A DNA stretch of 64,000 nucleotides from positions 326,627-390,626 of the forward strand of contig JXTB01000051.1 in NCBI GenBank assembly GCA_002914805.1. The letters are read 5' to 3'. The stretch comes from Parasponia andersonii. Its lineage: Eukaryota; Streptophyta; Magnoliopsida; Rosales; Cannabaceae. Below are positions 21,881-33,540 of this stretch, piece after piece. The notes below the pieces were generated by a model. That model worked only from the letters and a program-made list of their open reading frames with translations. It was not told where the DNA came from and ran no database searches. Positions within the stretch are counted from its first letter, which is position 1; each line of letters begins with the position of its first letter. The position numbers and the translations under genes are program-made.

Positions 21881-22685
21881 TGTTGGAGCTTATTTACCAA
21901 TAACAAAGGTCAGAGATCAGAGATCATTTACACAACCAGCAAACTATAAAGAATCTACAACTAGAAAGCTACTACGATCAGCTCAGCTCGGCACCTCTGG
22001 ATGTTCTCGAGCCAACTTTAATCACAAATAAATTATTATAACCAGCTTGGCACCTCCAGCTATTACTAAGCTAAGCTTAATCATAACAAAATAATTCAAG
22101 TATGCTCAATGTCTCCGTACACTCCTGAACAGAGCACAAATAAGTTATGCCCCTGAGCTGAGCACAAATAATCTATGTCAATGTACATTCACATGCATAG
22201 AACACATCATATCCACCATCATTTTCAGGTGCATACCTAACATGTCTATGCATAATGTCAATCTATAAGGATAGGTATCAGTCATCCTAGGTGATCAACT
22301 AATGTGTCCATATGTGACGCTAGTCTACAAGGACAAGTGTCGACCATCCCATATCATAGGGACTAGCACACCTCTATAAAAGCATCGCTTTATCAATGAT
22401 TAGGGTAAGTCGCCATTCGCACTCCAAAAACCCTAAATCTTGCCAACATTATTTTTTCTCTCTGATCTTTTTTTTTTATCTCTTTATTTACCACTGACTT
22501 GAGCATTAGAGAGTACTTGGTAGGTACTACACTAGTACCATTATCTTAGCTCGCAGTATCAGACCACTTTTATGTACTCTCTTTAATGGTCTGTCTGACC
22601 TCGACATCAACAGTGAAGGAATTTATTTCTAACACGGAGTGCAAGGCATACTAAGTTAGTACTCAGGCGAAAAATTGCACCAATA
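21881..22685 (+). repeat. 5' LTR of the outer element (805 bp)
   Basis: TG...TA (the last base pair corresponds to CA in the partner). It has a TATA-like CTATAAAAG at about 22374-22382 and a '.gagcacaaata' block present twice, which explains its extra length over the 3' LTR. The next bases (gattggcactagaaggaggg) occupy the primer-binding-site position. Confidence 0.88.
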
Positions 22686-23579
22686 GATTGGCACTAGAAG
22701 GAGGGCACCTTGTTGAGTTATACAACATGTGCTCCATCCAGTAACTTTCCGGCCACCAAAACACTTTGTGCTTGTCTCTTTTCTCTTTCTCATCTCTTAA
22801 CTTGTTTACGATTATTTGCCATAAAATATGGTTAGTAAAGGATCTTGTTCACGGAGTGAAGCATCTAGGGTTAATACTGTCACTACAATAGGAGCAGGCA
22901 GAAGGCAACTGTGAAACCGCCAAGCTCAAAATATTCCTCCACCGCAAGCACAACAAATCAGTCAACCTAGCGTGGTTGCACCTCTGGCATGTAGGCTTAT
23001 GCGCACAGAGACTTGAAGGCTGAGTCAACATATTCATGAACTTGGTAACAATGATCATTGCAGCGGGTGTTGTGACAAACGCAGCCCAAGTAAACCTTGC
23101 TTTCCCTTTGGGGAACCTCCTTGCTAAGGCGGGGGCTGGAGCTGGTCAACTTCCTCAAAGAGCTAGCTTACCCTAAGTGGGTGAGGACATGACCAGCGAA
23201 GCACGTGCTAATCCTTAGGTAAAACACCACCAAGAAGTACAACAACCACAAAGAAGGATTAGACGAAACATTCCGACTTAGAGTACAAGTAAAAATACTC
23301 GTCGAACACATATTTCTTTAGCATGAACAAATTTGTGAGATTCAGTGTTTCATCGCCTCAGCCGAATAGACGAATATGATGTAGACTAAGATACATGGGC
23401 ACTGGAAGACTCTGAGGCAAATAGTATAAATGATCTTAGGGATCAACTTAATGAAAGAAAGGCAGCTCGACAACATGTCATAGCTCAAGCTCCAAATGAA
23501 TTGGCAAATGAAGACTGTATCCAAATGATGCAATGACAAATCAATCAACTTATGCATGAACGAAAGCTTCTCGACCCTG
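22686..23579 (+). other. Outer element leader and degraded start of gag
   Basis: Between the 5' LTR and the first recognisable gag motif. It begins with the primer-binding-site-like 'ttggcactagaaggaggg'. The rest is rich in stops in all frames and probably represents the leader and a decayed gag N-terminus. Confidence 0.5.
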
Positions 23580-24955
23580 TTCGTAACATCTTAATAGAGG
23601 CCAAGTCCCTATTTACTAGGGAGATTACTATGGCCTTACCACCTTCAAAATTCAAAATGCCAAGTATATAACTCGATGATGAAAATCTTACCCAACATAC
23701 AGGGAGGTATAGGACATGGATTATTATTGCCAAAGACGACCCACCAACAATGTGCAATGCATTCTCCCTTACCTTGTTCTGTTCTGCCCAAGTTTGGTTT
23801 GAGAAATTATAGGTTGGATCAATTAGCTTATTTGAGCAACATTCTGAACAATTCCTCACACAATTTTTAGGAACCTGACCTCAAAAGAAAGGAAATAATT
23901 ACTTAAAAACCATCTAACAATGGAAAGATGAGTGCCAAAAAGATTATCTTGAACATTTTGATGAGGCGGTATTGGAATGCCAAGATTATTCTTAAGAATG
24001 ATTTTTATCAGTTATTCAAGATGGATTATATGGTGGAAAATTCTTATGATCTATATCCAAGAGAATGCCAACTACATACTCTGAATTCAAAGCCAAAGCT
24101 CAAGAATACATTAGAGCAGATGAGTACATGAGGGGACGGACAAAGAATAACTCATCTCGAGAAAATAAGAAGGATAGTAAGAGAAATGACGAAGCAACTA
24201 GCTCTAAAGGACCCTACCAAAAGAAAGGAAAGCAAGCTGCTTCAACGGAGCCAAATATATTCAAACCTTTCACTAGTAAATTTCAAACATATACTCTACT
24301 TAACGCCCCTCAAAAGAAAATGCTTTTGCAAATTGAGAAAAAGAACTTACTAAAGTTTCCCAAACCAATGAAAGCCCCTCCTGAGAACAGAAATACGAAT
24401 AAGTATTGTAAATTCCATCGTAACTGAAGTCATGACAGATCAGAGTATTTCCAACTCAAGCAACAAATTGAGACTTTAATCCAAGAGGAATATCTTCAAG
24501 AATATATTAGTAGAGTAGTCGCCAACAACAAAGAAACTACTAATTAAATCCCCTAAAATGTAGCTTCGGCCAAACAAAAAATAGAGGATAGCCAGGGTCA
24601 ACAAGATAGAGCAAGACCTCCCCATGAGATACGCACCATATTAGGGGGACATGTGATAGGTGACATAATCAAGGCACAAAAGGAATGTGTTTGCCAAGCT
24701 TGAGAGGTTCAATACGATAATCAAATCAACATGACCGAGCATGTAGTGAAGTTATCGAAATCAGAAAGTCCAATTATTTCGTTCACTAAGGATGAAGCTA
24801 AGCGACTTATTCACCCTCACAATGATGCACTTGTAGTCACCTTACTAGTAACAAATAGGAGAGTCTTCAGAATTTTGGTTAATACTAAGAGTTCAACTGA
24901 TATCTTGTTTGCGTTAGCATATAGAAGGATGAATTTTGGAGGTGCTACCCTGTAA
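23580..24955 (+). pseudogene. gag-protease relic of the outer element
   Basis: In one frame, with stops, the capsid region reads EITMALPPSKFKMPSI, TGRYRTWIIIAKDDPP, NAFSLTLFCSAQVWFEKL and, further on, YIRADEYMRGR. A zinc-knuckle-like CKFHRN....HDRSEYFQLKQQIE lies at about 24410-24470 with its last Cys replaced by Tyr and a stop inside. The protease (24731-24955) has VNTKSSTDILFA where the family has an Asp-containing D(T/G)GSS motif, so the catalytic Asp appears as Asn. The motif order is that of Tat-lineage Ty3/gypsy elements. The relic is inactive. Confidence 0.8.
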
Positions 24956-25786
24956 CCCATCAATACCCTAATTTATGGTTTCGCTAGTGAATGTGTCCAC
25001 ACAGAAGAGTGATCTAACTCCTGGTAACTTTGGGAATTACAATAATGAAAGCAATTTATGCACTTTTACTACTATCTATTTTCTTCTAAAAACTTTTTAA
25101 ATATTTAAAAAGAAATAAGGGGGTAAAAACATAACAAGATATCCGAAGCCTCACATATTTTACTTGTATATATTTTGTTTGTTTTTGCCCACTACCAAGC
25201 TTAACAGTCAAAATAAACTTTAGCAATCTCCGAATCTATAAATAATAGATTCTGATTTCTAAACGTGAACCTCACTAATACACAAGACCGTCATTATTGA
25301 ATAGGTCTTAGTATTTGATTATTGAAAAATCACCCTCAAATAATAATCCATTTGGATTCAGTTGAATTCAATCTCCAGACTAAAGAATTATTTGAAAAAC
25401 TAAAATTCTATGTTAAGGAAGATAACACTTAGTGAACCCGTGAGCCCATATCAAGACCAAAACTATTATGCTAAAAAAGAGAATCACTCTCATAAAGCAG
25501 AAATATAAGTACAAATTAAAATTTATCAACGTAACTTTGTGAGTTCAAACGCTCATTTCAAGAAAAGTTTGGTCATCCACTTCAAAGTATAAGTATGAGC
25601 ATAAAGTCATCAAAAGAAAAGCAACAAAATGAGTTCAATCTAGCCAGAAATAGAATAAAAGTATGAAGCTCACGCAGGAGTAAATTAAACATCCAATGGA
25701 AAGTGATATTGAGGAAGAATAACAGAACACTAAGAAATAAAGGACAAATAAAATCAGCTCTATCATCTAAAACGATTGCTATCATC
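24956..25786. other. Junction between gag-protease relic and antisense gene
   Basis: About 0.8 kb where RT, RNase H and integrase would begin in an autonomous element. No pol motif was seen on either strand; the stretch is AT-rich and stop-dense. Confidence 0.45.
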
Positions 25787-28037
25787 TTATACTTTTTGAG
25801 ATGTCCCTGCCACATCCGTAGTTGGACCGCCAAGAAAAACTTCAACTCTCGTATAATTTTGCTCAGTAGTCATCCCATCAATAACTACTTGATCTTGTTG
25901 AAGCCCAACCTTATCATCATGGAAAGTCTCAATAGGATATCTTGGTATCCCCACAACAGAGGCTGAGTCTTCCTCAAGATCATACATGGACAAATCGATC
26001 GCTGGATAACGCGACTTTACTTTATCTTTGAAGCTGCGAGAACCATGAATAATTGCTTGCTTATAAAGCTCTGAGGTACTGAACTCTTGAAACCAAGCCT
26101 CTGTGGATTCATTAACAGTAACTTGACGAGCATCTTCAATATTTTTAGCATGAGAAGTTTTAAGCCCTTCCGCTTCTTGAGCCGATATCTCATATTGACG
26201 CTTAAGGATAGATAATTCTCTCTTTTTCTTACAAGAAAGCTTCGTTCTTCTTAAGCTTTCTAATAGCTTCATTAAGCTTAGCATTAGTAGTACTTAACTT
26301 TTCATTGAAAGAGTGTTCAATATCATGCAAGAGTTCGTTCTCCTTTTTCATTTCTAAAGAGTGGCGAAGGGCCCAATCCAAATCAGCAGAAGCCTGTAAG
26401 AAGAATGGGAAAAGTTGAAATGTACAAAGTGAGAACAAGCTTATTAGGAAAACTAAAAGAGTATGAAAGGATATATTCAACTAAAACTTACTTCACAAAT
26501 TTTGTTGTAAGCATTTACTATTAAGTCTGGAACTCACAAGCTAGTTCATCTCACATAAGACTCTTCTAGCACACAATGACAAAAACAATAATTAACACAA
26601 TTAGATGCTCCCTTTTCTTTATCTTCATGTTGTTTACGTTTCTTGGAATCATGAGGGAAAGTAATAGGTGGGGGAGGAGCCTTGGTTAAAACAATATTTG
26701 TCGAGTCGCGATTTGTCTCACCTGCTTCTCGAGAATAATTATTTCTCCTTCTTGAGTTGGAACCATGTCTTTCCCGCATCACCTCGCAAAAAGCCTCTTT
26801 GTTACTTAGAGAAAGATTCACCTTAAATCTCCTTGGGTCAAAAAGAAGCCTTCTCGACCTATCTGGAGCCATATCTGCATAATAAAGAAGATTTAGTTAA
26901 AAAAATTTCCTCCGTAAAATATATATCTATATATATATATATATATATATGTGTGTTTATCTGTATTTACAGATAAGATACTACATCAATAAAATCTGAG
27001 CCCTTTGTATCACCTAAGGAGGAACTCTATAAATTGAATTCCACTGAAACACTCTAAACCTGTCGGAGTTAGAGATGGGATGTCAACAACTAAAGGAAAA
27101 CAATTTGTAGAAGTACAGGGTAGAATGTTCAACCCAGAAGACTCATCCCCAAACTCAACATCATTAATGACCTCAGTTCTATTCGTTGGTACAATGTTAC
27201 CATTCGACTCATGCTCAATCTCAAGTATCATAATTTCAGATGGGCTAGGATTTGCAACAACGTGTACTTCAAACTCTATACGGTTCTTGAATGGAAACCA
27301 TCCTACATACTCAAGAACATTAGGTTACAAGAGATAGTTTATGTCTTTTGACATATTCTCAAGATCTCTAATACGAGTGATATGCTTGTAAGCAATATTG
27401 CTTAAAGAATCCAACGATGAGATCCACCGATTGGGATGTCTAAAATCAGTTGACATTTGAAGAGAATCAAAAAAAGAATGACTAGTTGAACCCTTGATTC
27501 CTCGTGAGGCAAAAAACCGTTCATTCTTCCAACCTTTACTCAAGTCTGATTGGTTAATGACAGACGCTCCATCCAAAAATTAGAGACAGTAAAAACCAGG
27601 CATTGTTGGAGATCTCTTGAGACTATCGAGCCTTGAATTCCTCTAAAGAAAGGTCAAGAAATTATTGTGCACGGTGCAATACCCATTGCCTGATTAAATG
27701 TTTGTATGAATTTGGGTTTAATTGGCCTGGTGCTAAGTTAAAGTCAATAAGAGCTTCTTTGATAAAAGGAAAAAGTGGAAGACGCAAACCACTATGGAAG
27801 AAGTCTATAAATAATGTGATGTGTCCTAGTAGAGGTTTACTTAGTAATTCTCCCTTAGCGGGAGGACGCATATGGATAGAATCCAATATATTATAAGTAC
27901 CCCAAAACGATTGAATATGCACCTCAATCACTTCGAGGTTATTCCATCTATTTGGAAAGGCTGAACAAGAGTAGCAGTTGCCCGACTAGCTTCACCCTCA
28001 ATTTCATCTTGGCCACAACCACGACCCCGACCCTGGC

Positions 28038-28893
28038 TGTGGGACTCGTTCCCAAATCATACACCACGTGGACGATTAAATGGCAGAACAGGTCACAAGC
28101 GGGGCCCACCATCCGATAGGCGTCGAGAGATATTAGCTAAAGGTCATGCAGGTCACACTTGATTTCATAATCAGCCGTTGAGCTATCTGAGGTTAAGGCC
28201 GAGCCCATCACAGACCCTGGCCAGACTCGGCCCAGTCTGACCCTTACCTTGATAGCTGGGGGGGTCCTTACTTTGACAGCTAGGGGGTCGAAAGCCCCAA
28301 AGGTCTTCCACCAAAATATGATGGAAAGTAACTCACAACTTTAGACCCAGACAGAGCATTTAATGCAATCTTTGGTAGGCGTGCACAGGGGGCAAGCCAT
28401 CCTGACAGAACGGCGATTCGACCAAATCTTGCCCCTGACAAATTCAAGCCATAGGAGGCGGCGGAAACCAGACTACAGCGATACAGAGGTGATCACGGTA
28501 ATCTCGGCCCGTGACCTCTGGGAAACATTTTGAGGAAATAGGTACTCAGTCCTAAGATTGAGACCCGAGTGATTCATAATCTCTGGACTACATATATATG
28601 GGCCATGCATTCCCGAATGGAGCATGTACGCTTACAAAAAAAAGAAGTGTATGAAAAATGCTTATGAGCAAGAAACAAACTTATACTCATAAAACTAATT
28701 CCTTGCTATCCTGAATCAAAGATAGACCACTGACTTAAGCATCGGAGAGTTTTTGCAGGTGGCCACCCCTGCCTCTCCGTTCCTGCCTGGAGTTCAGGAC
28801 ACTTTTTGGATAGTGAGGACACATGAACAGTTGGAGAGTACAGCATCAGCAGTTCAGAGACATGTGGACAGCTGGTGAGAAACCCCTCTAACA
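28038..28893 (+). repeat. 5' LTR of the inner element (856 bp)
   Basis: TG...CA ends; a TATA-like ACATATATATGGG lies at about 28590-28602. An ORF on the minus strand over 28706-29059 is non-coding by-product. Confidence 0.88.
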
Positions 28894-28949
28894 GTTTGGT
28901 GCCGTCTGTGGGAAAAACGGTTGAGCGTGAGAAAAAGAGTGGGAAACTC

Positions 28950-30430
28950 ATGATCGCGCGCTCTCCACGAACAAAAGGCCATACAACGTCGGATGGCACC
29001 CTCGAGGATGACAACCAGGAGCACACGTCTGGACACCGAAGGAAGCTCCCTAGAAACACGACCAGACCTGGAATAGAAGCTAGATCAGATGATTGCTGCC
29101 CTAACGGAAGTGAACCGGAAGGCAGAGATGGCCCACGAGGCCGTATTGAGTTTAAGGAACAAAGTTGCGGAGGTACACAGTAATAACGTCCGCATCGAAG
29201 GGCTGCTGGCGAGTGAAGACAGAAGCCAGTGGAGAGAAGATTTTGATGAAGAAGTTCAACAAGAATTTGGAAGCCAACCGCGAGGAGAATTTCTCACCCC
29301 ATCAAGATCGCGAATGCAGGGGGCGCAGCAAAGCCAGTCGAGACCCCTCCAGGCAAGGGGGGCAATGGGTGGAAGACCCCATGGAAGCCTAGGAGATACG
29401 CCTCCCGACTGGAAGCGGGAGATGATGGCGGAGTTGGGAAAGAGACTCGGGACCCATCACAGCCAGACCCCCGATGATCTAGCAGAGCAAATAGTGCGAG
29501 GGATCAACTGGACGGCCTTCGCCGACTGGATCCAGATGGAGTTCAGGCCGAGGGACCTCACAACCCCGACCTTCAAGCCGTTCGAGGGAAAAACTTACCC
29601 CCTCGATCACATATACCACTTCCAGCAGAAGATGGCTTTGGAAACCAGGGATGAGGCCGTTACCTGTAAAGTCTTCTCTACGACTCTAGCGGGACCAACC
29701 CTGCTATGGTTCAGACAGCTCTCGGAAAAATCCATAAACGGGTTCAAGGATTTCTGCAAACTTTTCCTAAAGCAGTACGCGGGCGTCCGGAGATAGCAAA
29801 AAACCATGCGAGACCTTGACCGGTTGAAGCAGGCCGTATATGAGTCCCCACGAGACTACCTATCGCATTTCCTCGAGGTAATGTCCCTAGTCCATAACGC
29901 AGACTCGGTCCAAGCTGTAGGATCGTTCGTCAGGAGCCTGTAGCCAGGATCAATGCTATCAGACCACCTCCTTTTGAATCTCCCGTACGATATGGCGGAC
30001 GTCCAGGCGAAGTCAGAAGGAGTATTCAGGGTGCTGGAAAGCCACCAGAAGGCACCCAAGACCTCCGCCGCGATAACAACGATGCCGGCTCAACCCCCAG
30101 CCCCGCAAGGGGTAAAGAGAACCTCGTTGGACCAAGCTGCGACCCCAAAATGGGAAGCCCCCATTCGAAGCAATCAGGAAGATGGCAAGAGGAGGAAGAC
30201 ATCCCGCGACCTTCTGCTGAAGTATGAGCTCAACACACCAATCGATGTGATCTACCTCTAAAGCAAGGACAGGGGCATTTTCAAAGACCCGCCCAAATCT
30301 GGTGTCCCTGAGCATATGAAGAACAGGAACAGGTATTGTCAGTTTCACAAAGACTTCGGGCACAACACCATCCACTGTTGCAACCTCTATGCTCAGGTCA
30401 TGATGGCGATCCACACCAGCAGGTGAAACA
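28950..30430 (+). pseudogene. gag of the inner element (broken)
   Basis: The probable start MIARSPRTKGHTTSDGT (28950) is one frame away from the main gag frame, which opens at 29089. The capsid motifs FKPFEGKTYPLDHIYHF, ALETRDEAVTCKVFSTTLAG and WFRQLSEKSINGF precede a TAG at 29794-29796. The same frame continues with YESPRDYLSHFLEVMS, another stop near 29941, and DVQAKSEGVFRVLESHQ. The tail shifts frame and contains a zinc-knuckle-like YCQFHKDFGHNTIHC at about 30333-30377. The layout is that of Tat/Athila-type gag. Confidence 0.85.
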
Positions 30431-30614
30431 GTATGTAAAAACCATTGGAACCCAGTTGTTGGAAGACGTCACCAGGCCTGAAAAAGGGAAGCAGACCCAA
30501 GCTTCTGGGTCAAGAGAGTAGACCTTGAGGATCATGCCGACCATCGTGGGTAGACCAGAGCCGACCTAAAAGCAGGAGGAGAAGAAAAAAAGCCTCAAAA
30601 GAGCTGAAAGAAGA

Positions 30615-31025
30615 GTGAAGCGCCTGAGGGGGATGGGCCATTCTGTCTACCATTTGACGTTGGGAGAGAGTCGTACCTTTGCAACCCCTATCGTTTTCAC
30701 TCAGCAAGATTTAACTACAGTGCGCCTGCCTCACAACGACCCATTAGTGATCAAACTACAGATCGGCTCCGCATTAGTCGAAAGGGTCCTAGTCGACGGT
30801 GGAAGTAGCGTCGATATCCTATTTCTTAGCATATTTGAAAATATGGGCTTGGATCGAAGCGTACTCAGGCCAACCTGTCAACCGCTGTTCGCTTTCGACA
30901 GCACTAAGGTCTGCCCCTTAGGCGTCGTGACCCTTAATGTCTGTGCAGCTGAGAGATACTTGGACGTGGACTTCGTCGTCATTGACTGCCAATCCTCCTT
31001 CAACGTCATCATGGGAAGGGGATAG
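30615..31025 (+). pseudogene. Aspartic protease of the inner element
   Basis: The frame carries HNDPLVIKLQIGSALVERVL, then VDGGSSVDILF (retropepsin active site of the D-G-G-S type common in this lineage) and FNVIMGRG (second-half motif). It ends in TAG at 31023-31025, at a position where Trp is usual (GRGWIHAI-type motif); reading on gives IHAIHG and degraded sequence to about 31200. The polymerase domains that should follow are absent: the right LTR begins about 340 bases later. Confidence 0.82.
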
Positions 31026-31363
31026 ATCCACGCCATACATGGGTCACCTCCACCCTCCATCAGGTCTTAAGATATCTATCAAAGGATGGTACCTATACGA
31101 TAGACATCAAAGGAGACCAGACCTCCGCAAGGAAGTGCTTTTTAACCGCCTTGAGGGGGAGCCGAAGAGTTTTTTTGGAAAAGAGGAGAGCAAAGGAGCC
31201 GAACAGTCGGACCTTCAAAATTCAAACAGATTTCGTGACATGGGATGGCGTGCCTCTGCGTCGGCAGGGAGGGAGCCACGTGCACCCCCCAAATTGGAGG
31301 AACGGATGAACGATTTCCCTATTTGACGGATGTGAATCCATCAAGTAGGGAAATGGGGGCAGT

Positions 31364-32217
31364 TATGGGACCCGTTCCCAAATCAAGTACCACGTGGACG
31401 ATTAAGTGGCAGAACAGGTCACAAGCGGGGCCCACCGTCCAACAGGCATCGAGAGTGATTAGCTAAAGGTCACGCGGGTCACACATGATTTCACAATCAG
31501 CCGTTGGGCTATCTGAGGTTAGGGCCGAGCCCATCACAGACCCTGAACAGACTCGGCCCAATCTGACCCTTACCTTAACAGCTGGAGGGTCCTTACCTTG
31601 ACAGCTGGGGGGTCGGAAGGCCCAAGGGTCTTCCACCAAAATATGATGGAAAGCAACTCACAACTCCAGACCCAGACAGAGCATTTAATGCAATCTTTGA
31701 TAGGCGTGCGCATGGGGCAAGCCGTCCTGATAGAACGGCGATTCGACCGAATCTCGCCCCTGACAGATTCAAGCCATAGGAGACGGCGGAAACCAAGCTA
31801 CAGCAATACAGAGGTGATCATGGTAATCTCGGCCCATGACCTCTGGGAAACATTTTGAGGAAATAGGTGCTCAGTCCTGAGATCGAGACCCGAGTGGTTC
31901 ACAATCTCCAAACTACATATATATGGGTCATGCGTTCCCGAATGGGGCATGTACGCTTACAAAAAAAGAAGTGTATGAAAAAAGCTTATGAGCAAGAAAC
32001 AAACTTATACTCATAGAACTAATTCCTTGCTATCCTGAATCAAAGATAGACTACTGACTTAAGCATCGGAGAGTCGTTGCAAGTGGCCACCCCCGCCTCT
32101 CCGACCCTGCCTGGAGTTCAGGGCACTTTTGAGATAGTGAGGACACGTGGACAGTTAGAGAGTACAGCATCAGCAGTTCAGAGACATGTGGACGGCTGGT
32201 GAGAAACCGCTCCAACC
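31364..32217 (+). repeat. 3' LTR of the inner element (854 bp)
   Basis: Starts TATGGGACCC (G-to-A change in the TG tip) and ends CTCCAACC (CA tip altered). Compared with the 5' LTR it shows scattered, mostly transition, differences. Confidence 0.85.
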
Positions 32218-32910
32218 ACGCTTTCCACTTGGAACACAGCTCGTCTACCTCCCCTTCAATAATCTTTTACTTGGTCCAGCCTCTGGTTTTTTACCTCACC
32301 CTCAGTACTCACAACGCACCGAGGGAGAAAAAGACAATGATTTAGAAGTATCAGAAGATTCAATCATACCCACGATAGAAGATGATCGAGTAGCCTAACT
32401 GTCAAGACAATTTAAATTCAGAAGCTGAATTAACTCCTCAAGGTGAGCTTCATCCTCCACCAACTTAAAAGAATTAAAGCATTCAGAAGGGTTGTTGATT
32501 GAAGGAAAACATTGAAATTCAGCAAGACTTTGACTCAAAGTTGACTCTGCGCTTGAGCTGAAATATTCCACGTTAGAATTTGACGACAAGGTAGCAACCA
32601 TGTCCAATTCGTCCCAAGAAACTGTATGACTAGCACTCATGGTGCTAATAAAACAAAGTTTGAGTAGAACTTGATTTACAAAACAAAAAAACTAAGCGTG
32701 ATCGAAAACTAAAGATAAGGGATTCACTAGATATGCTTAGCAAGGGAGAAGTTACAACACCCAAAGAATGCGAAAGAGATCCAAAGCCCGTTGAAACCTG
32801 AAAGTCCACTGAAAGAAAAATGGAAAAACTCAGCGATGTATAGAATTGACACTTCTTTAGATAAAGTTCAAAATGTAGAAGATGAAGTGTCGAAGATACG
32901 TCACTGAGAG

Positions 32911-33066
32911 ATCGGCTGAGCAAAGCCTAACCGAGCCAATATCCAAACTCTATTATAAAGAAATCGGCTCGGCCAGACCTGACTAAACCAACATCCAAGT
33001 TATATATAGAAAAGATTGGCTCCGATTAATGTAATTGAGTCCACATCGAAGCTAAGAGTGCCAAAG
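32911..33066 (-). promoter_or_regulatory. Three 52-bp modules, two with TATA-like boxes, upstream of the antisense gene
   Basis: Units start at 32911 ('atcggctgag'), 32963 ('atcggctcgg') and 33015 ('attggctccg'), an exact 52-base period. On the minus strand the first two contain TTTATAATAG (about 32950-32959) and CTATATATAA (about 32999-33009). They lie 300-370 bases upstream of the antisense ATG at 32640, a plausible promoter position. Promoter activity is inference. Confidence 0.45.
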
Positions 33067-33152
33067 AATCAGTTTGCTCAAACATACTTATTCCAGAGCT
33101 AAACCTCTACGTTAATTGTAGGAGGACATGTAGCCAAGTTGATTATTGGAAG

Positions 33153-33540
33153 ACATGTTCAAGGTAACACCACCCCCTAGCTATTAGAAGTGTTTCATGC
33201 CCAAATGTAATGCCGCACCCGAGCCGCAAAGGAATAATTTTTCCCTTTCTTCTTATCTTTGTACTCAAGAGTGACGCCGTACTTGAGCTGCTAAAGGTTC
33301 ATCATGTTCAAGGTAACACCATACCTAAGCTATTAGAGGTGCTTCAGGCCTAAGGGTGATGCTGCACCCGAGCCGCAAAGGAATAATTCTTCTCTTTCTT
33401 CTCATCTGCATACTCAAAGGTGACACCGCACCCGAGCCACAAATGGTTCTTCATACTCTAAAGTGATGCCGCACCTGAGCCACAAGAGGTTCATCATGCT
33501 CAAGAGTGACACTGCACTCGAGCCACAATGTAATGATTTT
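33153..33540 (+). repeat. Imperfect tandem repeat array in the outer element
   Basis: At least seven units of about 41-63 bases built on the theme 'ctcaagagtgacgccgcacccgagccgcaa' followed by 'aggttcatcatg' or 'ggaataatt.ttctctttctt'. Longer units with the 'ggaataattcttc' tail alternate with shorter ones. Untranslated-region minisatellites are common in Tat-lineage elements. Confidence 0.8.

Larger units (their letters stand above)
28038..32217 (+). mobile_element. Inner non-autonomous Ty3/gypsy element (gag-protease only)
   Basis: LTRs at 28038-28893 (TGTGGGAC...CTAACA) and 31364-32217 (TATGGGAC...CCAACC) share most positions (roughly 90% by eye). A primer-binding-site-like GTTTGGTGCCGTCTGTGGG follows the left LTR, and a polypurine-like aaatgggggcagt precedes the right one, so it is plus-oriented. 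The 2.5-kb interior encodes gag and a protease but no RT, RNase H or integrase. No clean target duplication is visible. GC content is clearly higher than in the host element. A third LTR tip of this family is at 1-95. Confidence 0.88.
25787..32640 (-). pseudogene. Antisense gene of the outer element (Transposase_28-like), split by a nested LTR element
   Basis: Minus-strand gene, N-terminus at 32395-32640 (MSASHTVSWDELDMV) and the rest left of the nested element at 28038-32217. Pieces in order: 27662-27931, with HITLFIDFFHSGLRLPLFPF and LNPNSYKHLIR, matching the 'putative gypsy type transposon' domain (PF04195, Transposase_28); 27325-27576, with FRHPNRWISSL; 26546-26872, a basic region with SKKRKQHEDKE; 26229-26480, a coiled coil; and 25787-26284, a second coiled coil and FQEFSTSELYKQAI with an acidic tail. 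A frameshift near 26235 joins the last two, and stops occur between exons. Antisense ORFs of this kind are known from Tat-lineage plant elements. The role of the protein is unknown. Confidence 0.75.
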
